A stretch of DNA of 64,000 nucleotides from a beta proteobacterium AAP99 (lineage in GTDB: Bacteria > Pseudomonadota > Gammaproteobacteria > Burkholderiales > Burkholderiaceae_C), in NCBI GenBank assembly GCA_001295775.1, contig LJIA01000002.1, positions 329,185 to 393,184 on the forward strand. The letters are read 5' to 3'. The notes under the pieces were generated by a model. That model saw only the letters and a list, made by a program, of their open reading frames with translations. It did no database searches and was not told the DNA's origin. The translations under genes and the position numbers were made by a program. Below are positions 55,254 through 64,000 of the stretch, one piece after another (the stretch's first letter is position 1; each line of letters starts with the position of its first letter).

Positions 55254-55325
55254 TGCAATTTCGGCCAAGAAGGCCATTACCTGCATGAAGCTGGAGATTC
55301 TTTCCAAAACAGCGGAAAATGCGAT
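55254..55325 (+). repeat. Dispersed 3'-UTR element, copy 8 (weak)
   Basis: AATTTCGGCC (near 55256) then a degenerate core AAAACAGCGGAAAAT (55306–55320), 60 bp after the lipoprotein stop, same direction. Confidence 0.45.
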
Positions 55326-55401
55326 AGCGAACACTCACAAATTGACATAAAAGCTGAATAACGGCCACATTCCAGGTCGATCAGCATGGCGCCGACGCTG
55401 C

Positions 55402-56109
55402 ATGTTCAACCCCAACCCGACGCTCCAGTCCATTGCGCTGCATGACGGTCACACCTGCTGGGTGATCGACGATGCCCTCACTCACCCCGAACAGCTGCGC
55501 CAATTCGCCCGCGAGCAGCGCGCCGCCTTTGCCCCGGCGCCGCACAACGCCTACCCCGGCGTGGAGCTGCTCATGCCGCCGGAGTTTTCCGATCGCTTGG
55601 CCGAGTTCTTTGCCCAGCACGTGCGTCGCCGCCTCGGTGGCCGGCGCACCCTGCATATGTACAGCCGCCTGTCGATGGTGACCCGGCAGCCGCACGAACT
55701 GCTGCCGCGCCAGTGGCTCTGCCATCGGGACAATCAGGGCCTACCGGCCGACCAATGCATCGCCGCTAGCGTGCTCTATCTGTTTGAAGACCCCGCGCTG
55801 GGCGGCACCGCCTTCTACCGCCCCCGCAAGAGCGCGCAGGAGACGGCGCAGCTGGTGCACGACTGCGGCCAGATGGACGCCGCCACCTTCAGCGCGCGCT
55901 ACGGCATCGCCCCCGGCTACATGCTGGAAGGCAACGACTGGTTCGAGAAAACCGGCAGCGTGCCGGCGCGCTACAACCGCCTGATTTTCTACGACGGCAG
56001 CCTCTTCCACACGGGCGAACTCGCCACGCCGCAGCGCTATCTGAATGACCCGGACACCGGGCGGCTGACGGTGAACGGGTTCTTTACGTGTTCGCGGGCG
56101 GCGGGGTAG
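55402..56109 (+). CDS. DUF6445-type protein, 2OG-Fe(II)-oxygenase-like
   Basis: 235 residues. It resembles DUF6445 proteins. A possible iron triad is visible: His and Asp in LCHRDNQGL and a late His in FYDGSLFHTGEL, spaced as in 2-oxoglutarate/Fe(II) dioxygenases. No membrane helix or signal peptide. Possible cytosolic hydroxylase with unknown substrate. Single gene. Confidence 0.65.
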   Translation: MFNPNPTLQSIALHDGHTCWVIDDALTHPEQLRQFAREQRAAFAPAPHNAYPGVELLMPPEFSDRLAEFFAQHVRRRLGGRRTLHMYSRLSMVTRQPHELLPRQWLCHRDNQGLPADQCIAASVLYLFEDPALGGTAFYRPRKSAQETAQLVHDCGQMDAATFSARYGIAPGYMLEGNDWFEKTGSVPARYNRLIFYDGSLFHTGELATPQRYLNDPDTGRLTVNGFFTCSRAAG

Positions 56110-56168
56110 GGTGAGTTGGAGAAGGCCAGCGGCGCAGGCGATCAGCACTCTCCGTCAAGAAAACCATC

Positions 56169-56747
56169 ATGTTCGATCATTCGGTCATCTACCGCTTACC
56201 GCGAAAGCGGCGCGCCATGCTCGTGGCTGCGTCCTTTTTCTTGTTGGCCGGAATGACGTTCGCGCTGATTTATATCGACGGCTTTTTGCCACGCTACAAC
56301 TACTGGACCCCATGGCTGTGGGTGTTCGGTCTTCCGGCCGGTATTGGCACGTTCTATCTCATTCGACGCATGGGCGCCGCGGATGACATCCGGACGCGCT
56401 GGATCCTTTGGCTCGCGTGGCCGCTCTTTAGCTTGGTCTGTGGCGCGATGTGGATGGGCGCAGTGAATGGCTGGCTAATGGCGAGCAGCCGCTTTCTTGC
56501 GCTGAACGAAATTTCAAGCCGCGAAGTGCTATTGGTTTCCAATCAACCTTACGAAGGTCGTCGAAGCCGGTGTTCAAACAAAGCCGAGCTGAAAACCTTC
56601 TACACCACCAAGTCTGCATGTTTGGACGACTTCCTTGCTGGCGGACCAATCACGCCCGGCATGCGTCTGCAGGTGACCGGCCATGCTTCGCCGCTCGGCT
56701 TCCATATCGTGAGAATCGCCCCGCTGCAGCCCGGACCGATGCAATAA
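56169..56747 (+). CDS. Small membrane protein of unknown function
   Basis: 192 residues. Three membrane helices (MLVAASFFLLAGMTFALIYI, WTPWLWVFGLPAGIGTFYLI, WILWLAWPLFSLVCGAMWMG), then a soluble C-terminal domain of about 90 residues with two cysteines (RRSRCSNKAEL...KSACLDDFL). No family recognised. GC is a little lower than nearby genes. Confidence 0.6.
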   Translation: MFDHSVIYRLPRKRRAMLVAASFFLLAGMTFALIYIDGFLPRYNYWTPWLWVFGLPAGIGTFYLIRRMGAADDIRTRWILWLAWPLFSLVCGAMWMGAVNGWLMASSRFLALNEISSREVLLVSNQPYEGRRSRCSNKAELKTFYTTKSACLDDFLAGGPITPGMRLQVTGHASPLGFHIVRIAPLQPGPMQ

Positions 56748-56768
56748 ACCCAGCATCCATGCGCCTCT

Positions 56769-56812
56769 CCAGCCCAAACGGGCTGAAGAACCGCACCAGA
56801 CAAGCGGAACTG
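56769..56812 (+). repeat. Dispersed 3'-UTR element, copy 9
   Basis: CAGCCC-AAAC-GGGCTG hairpin, then CCGC-ACCAGACAA-GCGGAAC (core 56797–56809). It shares most of its 3' part with copy 10. It lies 50 bp after the membrane-protein stop, same direction. Confidence 0.75.
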
Positions 56813-56844
56813 GTTTTTGCCAGACCCGCCCCCACAATATCCAG

Positions 56845-57132
56845 ATGACCGCCATCCCCGCCGACGCCACCCCGCCCAAGAGCCTGCTCACCTTCCCCGC
56901 CACCGTGCCGGTCACGGCGATCGGCAAGCGGGTGGATGATCTGGCGCACAGCATTGCCGAGACGGTGCGCGGCGTGGTGCCGGGCTTTGACCCGACCACG
57001 ATCGAGCTGCGCGCGAGCAAGGCCAACAACTACCTTGCCGTGGCCTTCATGGTGCACTTCGAGAGTCGCGAGCAGATGGAGGCGCTGGAAGTGGCGCTGC
57101 GGGCCAACCCGCGCGTGAAGATCGTGCTCTGA
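56845..57132 (+). CDS. ybeD: YbeD/DUF493 family protein
   Basis: 95 residues. DUF493 ferredoxin-like fold, blocks SLLTFPATVPVTAIGK, RGVVPGFDPTTIELRASKANNYLAVAFMVHFESREQMEALEVAL. It always lies with lipB and lipA, as in E. coli, where YbeD may help lipoate synthesis or regulation. 51 bp before lipB. Confidence 0.92.
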   Translation: MTAIPADATPPKSLLTFPATVPVTAIGKRVDDLAHSIAETVRGVVPGFDPTTIELRASKANNYLAVAFMVHFESREQMEALEVALRANPRVKIVL

Positions 57133-57183
57133 GCGGCGCGCCCGCTCAATCTCCCGCACCCGCCCGCCCACCTCTGCCTGCCG

Positions 57184-57891
57184 ATGCAGATCAAGCGCAT
57201 CACCACGCCTGAGTACGCGCCCGTGCTTGCCGCCATGCGCGAGTTCACCGCGCAGCGCACGGCCGCCACCGAGGACGAGCTCTGGCTCGCCGAGCACGGG
57301 CCGGTGTACACGCTGGGGCTGGCGGGCAAGCGCGAGCACATCCTGAACGCGCATGAGATCCCCGTGTTGCCCACGGACCGCGGCGGGCAGGTGACGTATC
57401 ACGGGCCCGGCCAGGTGGTGGCGTACCCGCTGATCGACCTGCGCCGCCAAGGCATCTATGTGAAGGAGTACGTGCACCGCATCGAAACCGCGGTGATCTG
57501 CGTGCTGGCGGACTACGGCGTGATCGGCCAGCGCGTGCCCAATGCGCCGGGCATCTATGTGCGTCTGGATGGCCGCGCGCCGAGCCTCGCGGGCAGTGCG
57601 GGCCCGCAGCCGGCGGGCGCAGACCCGTTCGCGGGGCTGGGCAAGATTGCAGCCCTGGGCGTGAAGGTGACGAATCACCGCACCTATCACGGCGTGGCGC
57701 TGAATGTGGCCATGGATCTGGCGCCTTTTACGTGGATCAACCCCTGCGGATACGCGGGTTTGGCCACGGTGGACCTCGCTACACTGGGCGTCCAGACCAC
57801 CTGGGACGACGCGGCGGCGCGGCTTGCGCACCATCTGGCGCGGGTCTTCACCCTGCCTGCCGACACGGCGTCCCCCGCCTCCTCATCATGA
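57184..57891 (+). CDS. lipB: Octanoyl-ACP:protein transferase LipB
   Basis: 235 residues. It moves octanoyl from acyl carrier protein to lipoyl domains. Motifs are [44 protein letters not shown] and the nucleophile Cys in [10 protein letters not shown]. Compared with E. coli (213) it has a short insertion ([24 protein letters not shown], about residues 130–155). The stop overlaps the lipA start by four bases (ATGA), so translation is coupled. Confidence 0.95.
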   Translation: MQIKRITTPEYAPVLAAMREFTAQRTAATEDELWLAEHGPVYTLGLAGKREHILNAHEIPVLPTDRGGQVTYHGPGQVVAYPLIDLRRQGIYVKEYVHRIETAVICVLADYGVIGQRVPNAPGIYVRLDGRAPSLAGSAGPQPAGADPFAGLGKIAALGVKVTNHRTYHGVALNVAMDLAPFTWINPCGYAGLATVDLATLGVQTTWDDAAARLAHHLARVFTLPADTASPASSS

Positions 57892-58874
57892 GCAACGTCA
57901 CCGACAAGGCCCTGCCCGCGGGCGAGTACGACGCGACCGCGAAGCAGAAGCACGAAGCCAAGACCGCGCGCAACCCGATCAAGATCATCCCGATCGAGCG
58001 CACCGAGATGCTCAAGAAGCCGGACTGGATCCGCGTGAAGGCGGGCTCGGTCAACACGCGCTTCTACGAGATCAAGCAGATCCTGCGCGAGCACAAGCTG
58101 CACACGGTGTGCGAGGAAGCCAGCTGCCCCAACATCGGCGAATGCTTCGGCAAGGGCACGGCCACCTTCATGATCATGGGCGACAAGTGCACCCGCCGCT
58201 GCCCGTTTTGCGACGTGGGCCACGGCCGCCCGGACCCGCTCGATGTGAACGAGCCGGAAAACCTGGCCAAGACCATCGCCGCGCTCAAGCTCAACTATGT
58301 GGTGATCACCAGCGTGGACCGCGACGACCTGCGCGATGGCGGCGCCGGCCACTTCGTCGAGTGCATCAAAAAGACCCGCGAGCTCTCGCCGGCCACGCGC
58401 ATCGAGGTGCTGGTGCCGGACTTCCGCGGCCGCCTGGACCGTGCGCTGGCCATCCTGGAAGCCGCGCCGCCCGACGTGATGAACCACAACCTGGAAACCG
58501 CGCCGCGTCTGTACCGCGAGGCGCGCCCCGGCAGCGACTATGCGCATTCGCTCAAGCTGCTGAAGGAATTCAAGCAGCGCGTGCCCGGCGTGCCGACGAA
58601 GAGCGGCATCATGGTCGGCCTGGGCGAGACGGACGAGGAAGTGCTGCAGGTCATGGCCGACATGCGCGCGCACGACATCGACATGCTCACCATCGGCCAG
58701 TACCTCGCGCCTTCCGGCCACCACCTGCCGGTCAAGCGCTACGTGCACCCGGACCAGTTCAAGGTCTTTGAAGAGAAGGCCTACCAGATGGGCTTCACCC
58801 ACGCCGCCGTGGGCGCCATGGTGCGCAGCAGCTACCACGCCGATCAGCAGGCCCATGCGGCCGGTTTTGCCTGA
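57888..58874 (+). CDS. lipA: Lipoyl synthase LipA
   Basis: 328 residues. Radical-SAM enzyme that inserts two sulfurs into octanoyl groups. The radical-SAM cluster is [13 protein letters not shown] and the auxiliary cluster cysteines are in [15 protein letters not shown]. Also GLGETDEEV and [25 protein letters not shown]. Coupled to lipB. Confidence 0.97.
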   Translation: MSNVTDKALPAGEYDATAKQKHEAKTARNPIKIIPIERTEMLKKPDWIRVKAGSVNTRFYEIKQILREHKLHTVCEEASCPNIGECFGKGTATFMIMGDKCTRRCPFCDVGHGRPDPLDVNEPENLAKTIAALKLNYVVITSVDRDDLRDGGAGHFVECIKKTRELSPATRIEVLVPDFRGRLDRALAILEAAPPDVMNHNLETAPRLYREARPGSDYAHSLKLLKEFKQRVPGVPTKSGIMVGLGETDEEVLQVMADMRAHDIDMLTIGQYLAPSGHHLPVKRYVHPDQFKVFEEKAYQMGFTHAAVGAMVRSSYHADQQAHAAGFA

Positions 58875-58956
58875 TTTCATTGGCCGAAATTGATGTTTTG
58901 CCGCTTTTTTCTGCGGCAAACAGGCTGAAGAATGGCACCAGACAAGCGGAAAGCCC
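58874..58956 (+). repeat. Dispersed 3'-UTR element, copy 10
   Basis: GGCCGAAATTG, hairpin TTTGCCGC / GCGGCAAA (58897–58920), then GGCTGAAGAA, ACCAGACAAGCGGAAAG (core 58939–58954). The best full-length copy; it begins 0–65 bp after the lipA stop, same direction. Confidence 0.82.
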
Positions 58957-59074
58957 TTCCGGGGTGCTCTTGCATCTTTTAACTGAAATCGATGACCGAT
59001 TCTGTCGGTCTTTGATGTGCTCCGCTCGCTCAAGGCGCTGCATGCGCCGCACCGCGGCCTGAGCGGACGCGCCC

Positions 59075-59965
59075 GTGTCCGCCACCGCACTCGCCCTCGT
59101 CCTTGCCGCAGCCCTGCTGCACGCCACCTGGAACTTCATCGCCAAGAAGTCGGGTGGCGATGTGCGCTTTGCGCTGTTGTCCTCGGTGTTCCAGGGCCTG
59201 ATCTGGGCGCCGGTGGGCCTGTGGTTCGCCTTCAGGTTCGTGCCCGGCTGGGGCTGGCGCGAGTGGGGGCTGATCCTCGCCAGCGGCGCGATCCACGTGC
59301 TGTATTTCGTCTGCCTGCTGCGCGGCTACCGCAAGGCGGATCTTTCGGTGGTGTATCCGCTGGCGCGCGGCACCGGGCCGCTGATTGCCGCGTTGGGCGC
59401 GGTGCTGCTGCTCGGTGAGCAGATCTCCACGCTGGGCGCCGCGGGCATTGGCGGCGTGGTGCTGGGCGTGTTCCTGATTGCCGGCGGCCCGGCGCTGATC
59501 CGCACCGCCACCCACGCGCACGACGCTGCCGCCCGCCAGCGGGTGCTGCTTGGCCTGGGCTACGGCGCGCTCACCGGCGTGTTCATCGCCGCCTATACGG
59601 TGGTGGATGGCTATGCGGTCAAGGTGGCGCTGATCTCACCCATCCTCGTGGACTACCTCGGCGGCGTGGTGCGCATTCCGATGCTGCTGCCGCTGATCGG
59701 CCGCGATCTGCGTACCTTGCCCGAGGTGTTTCGCAGTCAGTGGAAGAACGCACTCGTGGTCGGCACGCTCGGCCCGATCGCCTACACCCTGGTGCTGTTT
59801 GCCATGACGCTCGCGCCGCTGTCGCACGTGGCGCCGGCGCGCGAAGTCTCAATGCTCTTTGCGGCCCTGCTGGGCGGCAAGCTGCTCGGCGAGCAGGACC
59901 TCGGCCTGCGCCTGGCCGGCGCGGCACTGATTGCGGGTGGGGTGATTGCGCTGGCGCTGGGCTAG
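59075..59965 (+). CDS. DMT/EamA-family transporter
   Basis: 296 residues, GTG start, ten predicted membrane helices in two halves. The first half has ALLHATWNFIAKKSGGDVRFALLSSV, typical of EamA proteins. The second half shows the matching block (LVDYLGGVVRIPMLLPLI, ALVVGTLGPIAYTLVLFAMTLAPLSHVAPAREVSMLFAALLGGKLLGE). Inner membrane, substrate unknown. Separated from lipA by copy 10 and 200 bp. Confidence 0.85.
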   Translation: MSATALALVLAAALLHATWNFIAKKSGGDVRFALLSSVFQGLIWAPVGLWFAFRFVPGWGWREWGLILASGAIHVLYFVCLLRGYRKADLSVVYPLARGTGPLIAALGAVLLLGEQISTLGAAGIGGVVLGVFLIAGGPALIRTATHAHDAAARQRVLLGLGYGALTGVFIAAYTVVDGYAVKVALISPILVDYLGGVVRIPMLLPLIGRDLRTLPEVFRSQWKNALVVGTLGPIAYTLVLFAMTLAPLSHVAPAREVSMLFAALLGGKLLGEQDLGLRLAGAALIAGGVIALALG

Positions 59966-60001
59966 GGCGGTGCACCGCGCTGCAAGCGGCGGTGAAGCGG
60001 A

Positions 60002-60502
60002 TCAGCTTTCGGCCAGCAGCTTCTCAATGGTGGCGTGGAACTCGGCCACGTCCGGCTCGCCCACGTAGCGCTTGACGATCTCGCCGCGCTTGTTGACGAG
60101 GTAGCTGGTGGGCGTGACGCGGGTGTTGTTCCAGGCCGCGGCCACCTCGCCCTTGGGGTCGAGCGCGACCTTGAAGGGCAGCTTGCGCGTCTCGGCAAAG
60201 TGCAGGACGAAGTCCGGCCGGTCGTGCTTCATCGCCACGGCCACGGTCTCGTAGCCGCGCGGCTTGAACTTGGTGTAGGTGTCCACCAGCATCGGCATTT
60301 CCTTGACGCAGGTGACGCAGTCGGTCGCCCAGAAGTTCACCAGCGTGACCTTGCCCTTGAAGTCCGCCGCGTTGATCTGCTGGCCGGTGATGGTGCCGAT
60401 CGGCACGGCGGGCACGGCGTCACTTTGTTTTGCACATCCGGCCAGCGCGATGCTGCCCGCCGCGGCGAGGCTCAATAGAATCGATCGGAGTGCGGGCGTC
60501 AT
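60002..60502 (-). CDS. TlpA-like thioredoxin lipoprotein
   Basis: 166 residues from the ATG at 60502. Lipobox IALAGC with Cys23. Thioredoxin fold with the C-x-x-C active site VNFWATDCVTCVKEMP (Cys62, Cys65) and cis-proline segment RVTPTSYLVNKRGEIV. Anchored periplasmic thiol reductase, perhaps for cytochrome c or other cysteine proteins. Convergent with the DMT gene and divergent from the DUF4197 gene (24 bp apart). Confidence 0.88.
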   Translation of the reverse strand: MTPALRSILLSLAAAGSIALAGCAKQSDAVPAVPIGTITGQQINAADFKGKVTLVNFWATDCVTCVKEMPMLVDTYTKFKPRGYETVAVAMKHDRPDFVLHFAETRKLPFKVALDPKGEVAAAWNNTRVTPTSYLVNKRGEIVKRYVGEPDVAEFHATIEKLLAES

Positions 60503-60526
60503 GACGGTTCCCGTGAGGAGATGGCA

Positions 60527-61207
60527 ATGCGGATGATTCAAAGTGTAGTGATCGGAGGCTTGCTGGCGCTCTCGGTGCAAGCCCAAGCCCTCGATCTTTC
60601 CCGCATCAGCAACCAGGACGCGAGCGCGGGTTTGAAGGAGGCTTTGAACAAAGGTTCCGCCGCCGCCGTGGCCAAGCTGGGCGTGACCGACGGCTTCCTG
60701 AAGAACCCGGAGGTCAAGATCCCGCTGCCCGACGGCCTGAAGCAGGCCGAGCGCGCGGCCAAGCTGCTGGGCCGGCAGAAGGACTTCGACGAACTGGTCA
60801 CCGGCATGAACCGCGCCGCCGAGCAGGCCGTGCCCCTGGCCAAGCCCCTGCTGACCGATGCCATCAAGTCCATGAGCGTGGATGACGCCAAGAAGATCAT
60901 CAGCGGCGGGGACGACTCCGTGACGCAGTTCTTCAAGAGCAAGACCGAGAAGCAGCTCGGCACGAAGTTCCAGCCCATCGTGAAGCAGACCACCGACAAG
61001 GTGGGTCTCGCCACGCAATACAACAAGCTGGCCGCACAGGCCCAGCAATTTGGCGTGGTCAAGGAGCAAGACGCGAAGATCGAGAACTACGTCACGCGCA
61101 AGGCGCTGGACGGGCTGTTTCTGATGATCGGCAAGGAAGAGCGCGCCATCCGCCAGGACCCGCTGAAGTACGGGTCGGACATTCTCAAGAAGGTCTTCGC
61201 GCGCTAG
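60527..61207 (+). CDS. DUF4197 exported protein
   Basis: 226 residues from the ATG at 60527 (GAGGAG upstream gives best spacing; ATG at 60521 is also in frame). A signal peptide ends near VQAQA. The whole mature chain fits DUF4197 (DASAGLKEALNKGSAAAVAKLGVTDGFLKNPEVKIPLP...DALKQAERAAKLLG..., FYKSKTEKQLGTKFQPIVKQTTDKVGL-like helices). Helical periplasmic protein, function unknown. Its stop overlaps the convergent mobA stop by four bases. Confidence 0.85.
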   Translation: MRMIQSVVIGGLLALSVQAQALDLSRISNQDASAGLKEALNKGSAAAVAKLGVTDGFLKNPEVKIPLPDGLKQAERAAKLLGRQKDFDELVTGMNRAAEQAVPLAKPLLTDAIKSMSVDDAKKIISGGDDSVTQFFKSKTEKQLGTKFQPIVKQTTDKVGLATQYNKLAAQAQQFGVVKEQDAKIENYVTRKALDGLFLMIGKEERAIRQDPLKYGSDILKKVFAR

Positions 61208-61842
61208 CGGCTCTGCGCCGGCGGGGCTGCAAGGCGGGCCTCCAGATCGGCCAGAGCTTGCGGCGTGTTTACATTGGCAAAGCTGTCGCTGATCTCGCTG
61301 CAGTCCAGTTCGCGCGCGTCCACCGCGCGCCAGAAGCCTTGGGCGGCGCGCTCTCCGGCCGTCAGGCGCTGCGCCAGCACAGACTGCGTGCGGCGGTGAA
61401 CCAGCGCAAACAGCGGCTCCGGCCCTTCGCGGGTGCGGCAGACCACGGCTGCATCGCCGTCCTGCCGCGCGGCAGCCAGTCTGGCCACGAGGTCAGTGGC
61501 AAGCAGCGGCGCATCCACCGGACAGAGCGCAATCCAGTCATGCGGGGTGGCGGCCCAGGCCGCGAGCAGGCCGCCCAGCGGGCCTTGCGCACCCGGTATC
61601 GGCACTGCCCCGCCCGGATGCGGCGCCACATCGGCCAGTACGCGCGCACCGGCTCGCTCGTAAGCGCTTGCGTTGCGGTTTGCGCTGATGAGCACCTGCG
61701 ACACCTGCGGCGCGAGTCGCGCCAGCACGTGGTCTGCCAGCGGCCGGCCTGCGAGGATCTGCAGGCCCTTGTCCTGCCCGCCGAAGCGCTGGCCGGCGCC
61801 GCCGGCAAGGATCAGGCCACAAATGGATTCGCGCAGGTTCAT
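61204..61842 (-). CDS. mobA: Molybdenum cofactor guanylyltransferase
   Basis: 212 residues from the ATG at 61842 (a GTG five codons upstream is in frame). It adds GMP to molybdopterin. Nucleotide-binding signature LILAGGAGQRFGGQDKGL, then ISANRNASAYERAGARVLADVAP, QGPLGGLLAAW, and the LCPVDAPLLATDLVARLA metal-binding block with the active Asp. No other molybdenum genes are near. Confidence 0.92.
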   Translation of the reverse strand: MNLRESICGLILAGGAGQRFGGQDKGLQILAGRPLADHVLARLAPQVSQVLISANRNASAYERAGARVLADVAPHPGGAVPIPGAQGPLGGLLAAWAATPHDWIALCPVDAPLLATDLVARLAAARQDGDAAVVCRTREGPEPLFALVHRRTQSVLAQRLTAGERAAQGFWRAVDARELDCSEISDSFANVNTPQALADLEARLAAPPAQSR

Positions 61843-61914
61843 TTGGCGGATTTTCACCTTGTTCTTCGGCGCTAGCCGGGCTTGGCGCAGCGCCCCTGAC
61901 GAATACCATTGGAT

Positions 61915-63840
61915 GTGGCGCGCAAGCTGCTAGGCCGTCTGCGCCGCCGGCGCAAGCCCGGCGCGCGGATGGCGCCGTCCGAAGCCGCCCGCACTGCCAC
62001 ACCTCCCGACACCGTGCTCCATTCCCGATCGAGTTCCAGCCCGCAGCCCGCCGACCCCCTGGGGTTCGACGCCGAACTGCTGGCCAGCGCCATGCAGGGC
62101 GCCGTGCAGACCTCACTGGTCTCACTGGCCAGCGGCCTGCTGTGCGGTTCGATCCTGTGGACGGCCGATCTCCACGTCTGGGCGCTGGTGCCCGTGCTGG
62201 CCGCCTTGCTGGGCGTCGGCATGCGCGCGCACCTGCTGGGTCTGTACCGCGACGGCCGGCCCAGACCGGAGCGCTACCAACGCGATCTGCCGATCTTCAA
62301 CCTCAGCGTGCTGGCTTCGGCGGGCGTGTTCTTCCTGCCTTGCATGGCGGTGCTGGGCACCGTGGACCCCCAGGCGCGTTTTCTCGTGTTCATCGTTGCC
62401 GTGGGCGGGTTGGCAGCCGGCTCGTTGCTGGTGGGCTTTGCGCGGGGGACCTTCGCGTGCTGGGTGGGGCCCAACGCGGTGGGCCTGGCGCTGGTGGTGG
62501 TCTTCTCCCCTGGCCTCAGCCCAGCGCTGCTGCTGCCCGGTCTGCTGATCTACATCGTGGTGCTGGGTCATGCGGCGCGGCTGGCGCGCGCCAACCTGGC
62601 CACCGCCTTTGCCGAGCGCGAGCGGGCCAACGCCGCCACGCGCACCAAGAGCCAGTTCATGGCCAACATCAGCCACGAGATCCGCACGCCCATGCATGGC
62701 GTGCTGGGCAACCTCGAGGTGCTGGCGCAGACCCAGCTCGATACGCGCCAGGCCGCGCTGCTGCGTGCCGCCTCCGGCTCGGGCAAGGCCCTGCTGTCGC
62801 TCATTGACGAGGTGCTGGACTTCAGCAAGCTCGAAACCGGCCTGTTCCGCATCCGCCAGGAAACCGTGGTGATGCAGCCGATGCTGGACACTGTGGAGCA
62901 GCTGTTCCTGCCCGCGGCGCGACGCAAGGGCTTGGCCTTCAACGTGGTCGTCGACGACGGCCTGCCCGAGGCGATCGAATCCGATGCGCTGCGCCTGCAG
63001 CAGGTGCTGATGAATCTGGTGGGGAATGCCATCAAGTTCACCGATGCAGGCAGTGTGGAGTTGCGTGTGGCGCGCGGCAGCAGCACGGCGGTCCCGACCG
63101 TCGAGTTCCGCGTGCGCGACACCGGTATCGGCATTGCGGCCGACGATCTGGCGCGCATCTTCGACCCCTTCGAGCAGGCGCAGTCCGGCGCGGCGCGGCG
63201 CTTCGGCGGCACGGGGTTGGGTCTGTCGATCAGCCAGCAGCTCGTGCAGGCCCTGGGCGGCCAGCTGAACGTGCGCAGCGAACCCGGGCAGGGCTCCCTG
63301 TTCACCGTGAGCCTGCCGCTGAAGGCTCGCAGTGTCGCTGCACCCAGCGCTGTGGACCCCGCCGGCTCCGCGGCGCGCACTGCACCGGCTCCGGCAAGCC
63401 CGTTGCAAGCTCAAGTGGCAGCGGTCCCGGAGGCCGAGACGCAGCCCGCGGCCCTGCGCGTGCTGGTGGTGGACGACAACGCGGTGAACCGCGCGCTGGC
63501 GGTGGCCATGCTGGAACTGGCCGGCGCGCAGGTGAGCCAGGCGGTGGACGGCATGCAGGCCCTGGACATGCTCGCGGCCAAGCCCTTTGAGCTGGTGCTG
63601 ATGGATTGGCAGATGCCTGGTCTGGATGGGCTGGAGACCACGCGCCGCTGGCGCCGCCAGGAGGCGCTGCGCGCCACGCGCCGCGTGATGATCGCCGGCG
63701 TGACGGCAAACGCGTCCCCCGCCGACGAAGCGGCCTGCCGTGAGGCCGGCATGGATGCCTTCCTGCCCAAGCCCTTCACGCTGGATGGCCTGAAGGCGCT
63801 GGTGACGCAGGCGACTCAGCAGACCACAACGCGCAACTGA
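61915..63840 (+). CDS. Hybrid sensor histidine kinase with receiver
   Basis: About 641 residues from the GTG at 61915; ATG at 61969 is the main alternative. Five to six membrane helices between residues 60 and 230. HisKA with phospho-His254 (FMANISHEIRTPMHGVLGNLE). HATPase with N-box LVGNAIKFTDAG, and G-boxes DTGIGIAADDLARIFDPFEQ and RRFGGTGLGLSISQQLV. After a linker, a receiver with VVDDNAVNR, Asp564 (LVLMDWQMPGLDGLE) and the FLPKPF lysine. There is no extracellular sensor domain and no HPt domain, so the partner is elsewhere. Divergent from mobA. Confidence 0.92.
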   Translation: MARKLLGRLRRRRKPGARMAPSEAARTATPPDTVLHSRSSSSPQPADPLGFDAELLASAMQGAVQTSLVSLASGLLCGSILWTADLHVWALVPVLAALLGVGMRAHLLGLYRDGRPRPERYQRDLPIFNLSVLASAGVFFLPCMAVLGTVDPQARFLVFIVAVGGLAAGSLLVGFARGTFACWVGPNAVGLALVVVFSPGLSPALLLPGLLIYIVVLGHAARLARANLATAFAERERANAATRTKSQFMANISHEIRTPMHGVLGNLEVLAQTQLDTRQAALLRAASGSGKALLSLIDEVLDFSKLETGLFRIRQETVVMQPMLDTVEQLFLPAARRKGLAFNVVVDDGLPEAIESDALRLQQVLMNLVGNAIKFTDAGSVELRVARGSSTAVPTVEFRVRDTGIGIAADDLARIFDPFEQAQSGAARRFGGTGLGLSISQQLVQALGGQLNVRSEPGQGSLFTVSLPLKARSVAAPSAVDPAGSAARTAPAPASPLQAQVAAVPEAETQPAALRVLVVDDNAVNRALAVAMLELAGAQVSQAVDGMQALDMLAAKPFELVLMDWQMPGLDGLETTRRWRRQEALRATRRVMIAGVTANASPADEAACREAGMDAFLPKPFTLDGLKALVTQATQQTTTRN

Positions 63841-63877
63841 TTCTGGCCGTTATCGACCTATTGCTGATCGACAGATT

Positions 63878-63912
63878 CAGGCTTTCCGCATGTCTGGCGG
63901 GCTTTCTGGCGA
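63878..63912 (-). repeat. Dispersed 3'-UTR element, copy 11
   Basis: Minus-strand core CCAGACATGCGGAAAG (63882–63897), with CCGC-CAGACAT-GCGG pairing. CCGAAATTGAA near 63940 is the second family motif. By the pattern of other copies, a minus-strand gene should end to the right of the window. Confidence 0.65.
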
Positions 63913-63969
63913 TTTGTTGCAGTTACAGATTGATGTCCGAAATTGAACTTCGATGAGGCAGCCACTCGG

Positions 63970-64000
63970 CCCGCGGGCATGAACGCGTCATGCCCGCGGG
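63970..64000. other. Strong inverted repeat at window edge
   Basis: 13-bp perfect stem CCCGCGGGCATGA / TCATGCCCGCGGG around ACGCG. Possibly a terminator stem; the T-tail, if any, is outside the window. Confidence 0.6.

Overview
The window is a GC-rich chromosomal segment that looks betaproteobacterial, most likely Burkholderiales or a close relative. Support comes from the hemE–priA neighbourhood, the def / LysM / dprA / smg / topoisomerase III order (a topoisomerase III-type protein follows smg in Burkholderiales), a class 2 pyrD, and small exported proteins with the MK-L-I-A-A-L-V-A type leader common in that order. No rRNA, tRNA or CRISPR array was seen. Taxonomy is inferred from gene content and recalled family resemblance, not from a search.

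Layout. 0–12.7 kb: carbohydrate and ester hydrolases (partial esterase, GH92 mannosidase), transporters, an uncharacterised 614-aa protein, a ClpP-like protease, pyrD, a degenerate HtrA-like PDZ protein and a ParB-fold protein. 12.8–21.3 kb: hemE, a Rossmann oxidoreductase, priA, a triple-PAS diguanylate cyclase and rep helicase. 21.4–28.2 kb: a type IV pilus minor-pilin operon (DUF3617-like gene, fimT, pilV, pilW, pilX, pilY1, pilE) with several translationally coupled junctions, closed by a strong bidirectional terminator. 28.2–37.3 kb: a pseudo-receiver/TPR protein, a metallo-beta-lactamase-fold hydrolase divergent from a LiuR-like MerR regulator, a PlsC–CdsA-like phospholipid pair, a Lys/Ala-rich exported protein and a LytS/LytTR-type two-component pair. 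37.5–47.0 kb: a putative metalloprotease lipoprotein, def, a LysM protein, dprA, smg and a DUF1800–DUF1501 pair.

47.0–52.06 kb is a complete 5,062-bp transposon. It has 25-bp perfect terminal inverted repeats, an 8-bp target duplication (TTTGCAGT), and an IS1595/ISXO2-type transposase with a zinc ribbon. Unusual passengers are a LexA-like self-cleaving repressor with a dyad operator at its own start, a DUF6471-like small protein, and five proteins I cannot identify. It sits between the DUF1501 gene and topB, at the putative topB promoter. 52.1–64 kb returns to core genes: topB, a lipoprotein, a DUF6445-type oxygenase-like protein, the ybeD–lipB–lipA lipoate genes, a DMT transporter, a TlpA-like thioredoxin, a DUF4197 protein, mobA and a hybrid histidine kinase.

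The second notable signal is a dispersed family of 11 short intergenic elements built on the core GACAAGCGGAAAG, usually with a hairpin. They occur only between genes. In the ten cases where it can be judged, the core reads in the same direction as a gene whose stop lies 50–240 bp upstream, so they look like orientation-locked 3'-UTR elements.
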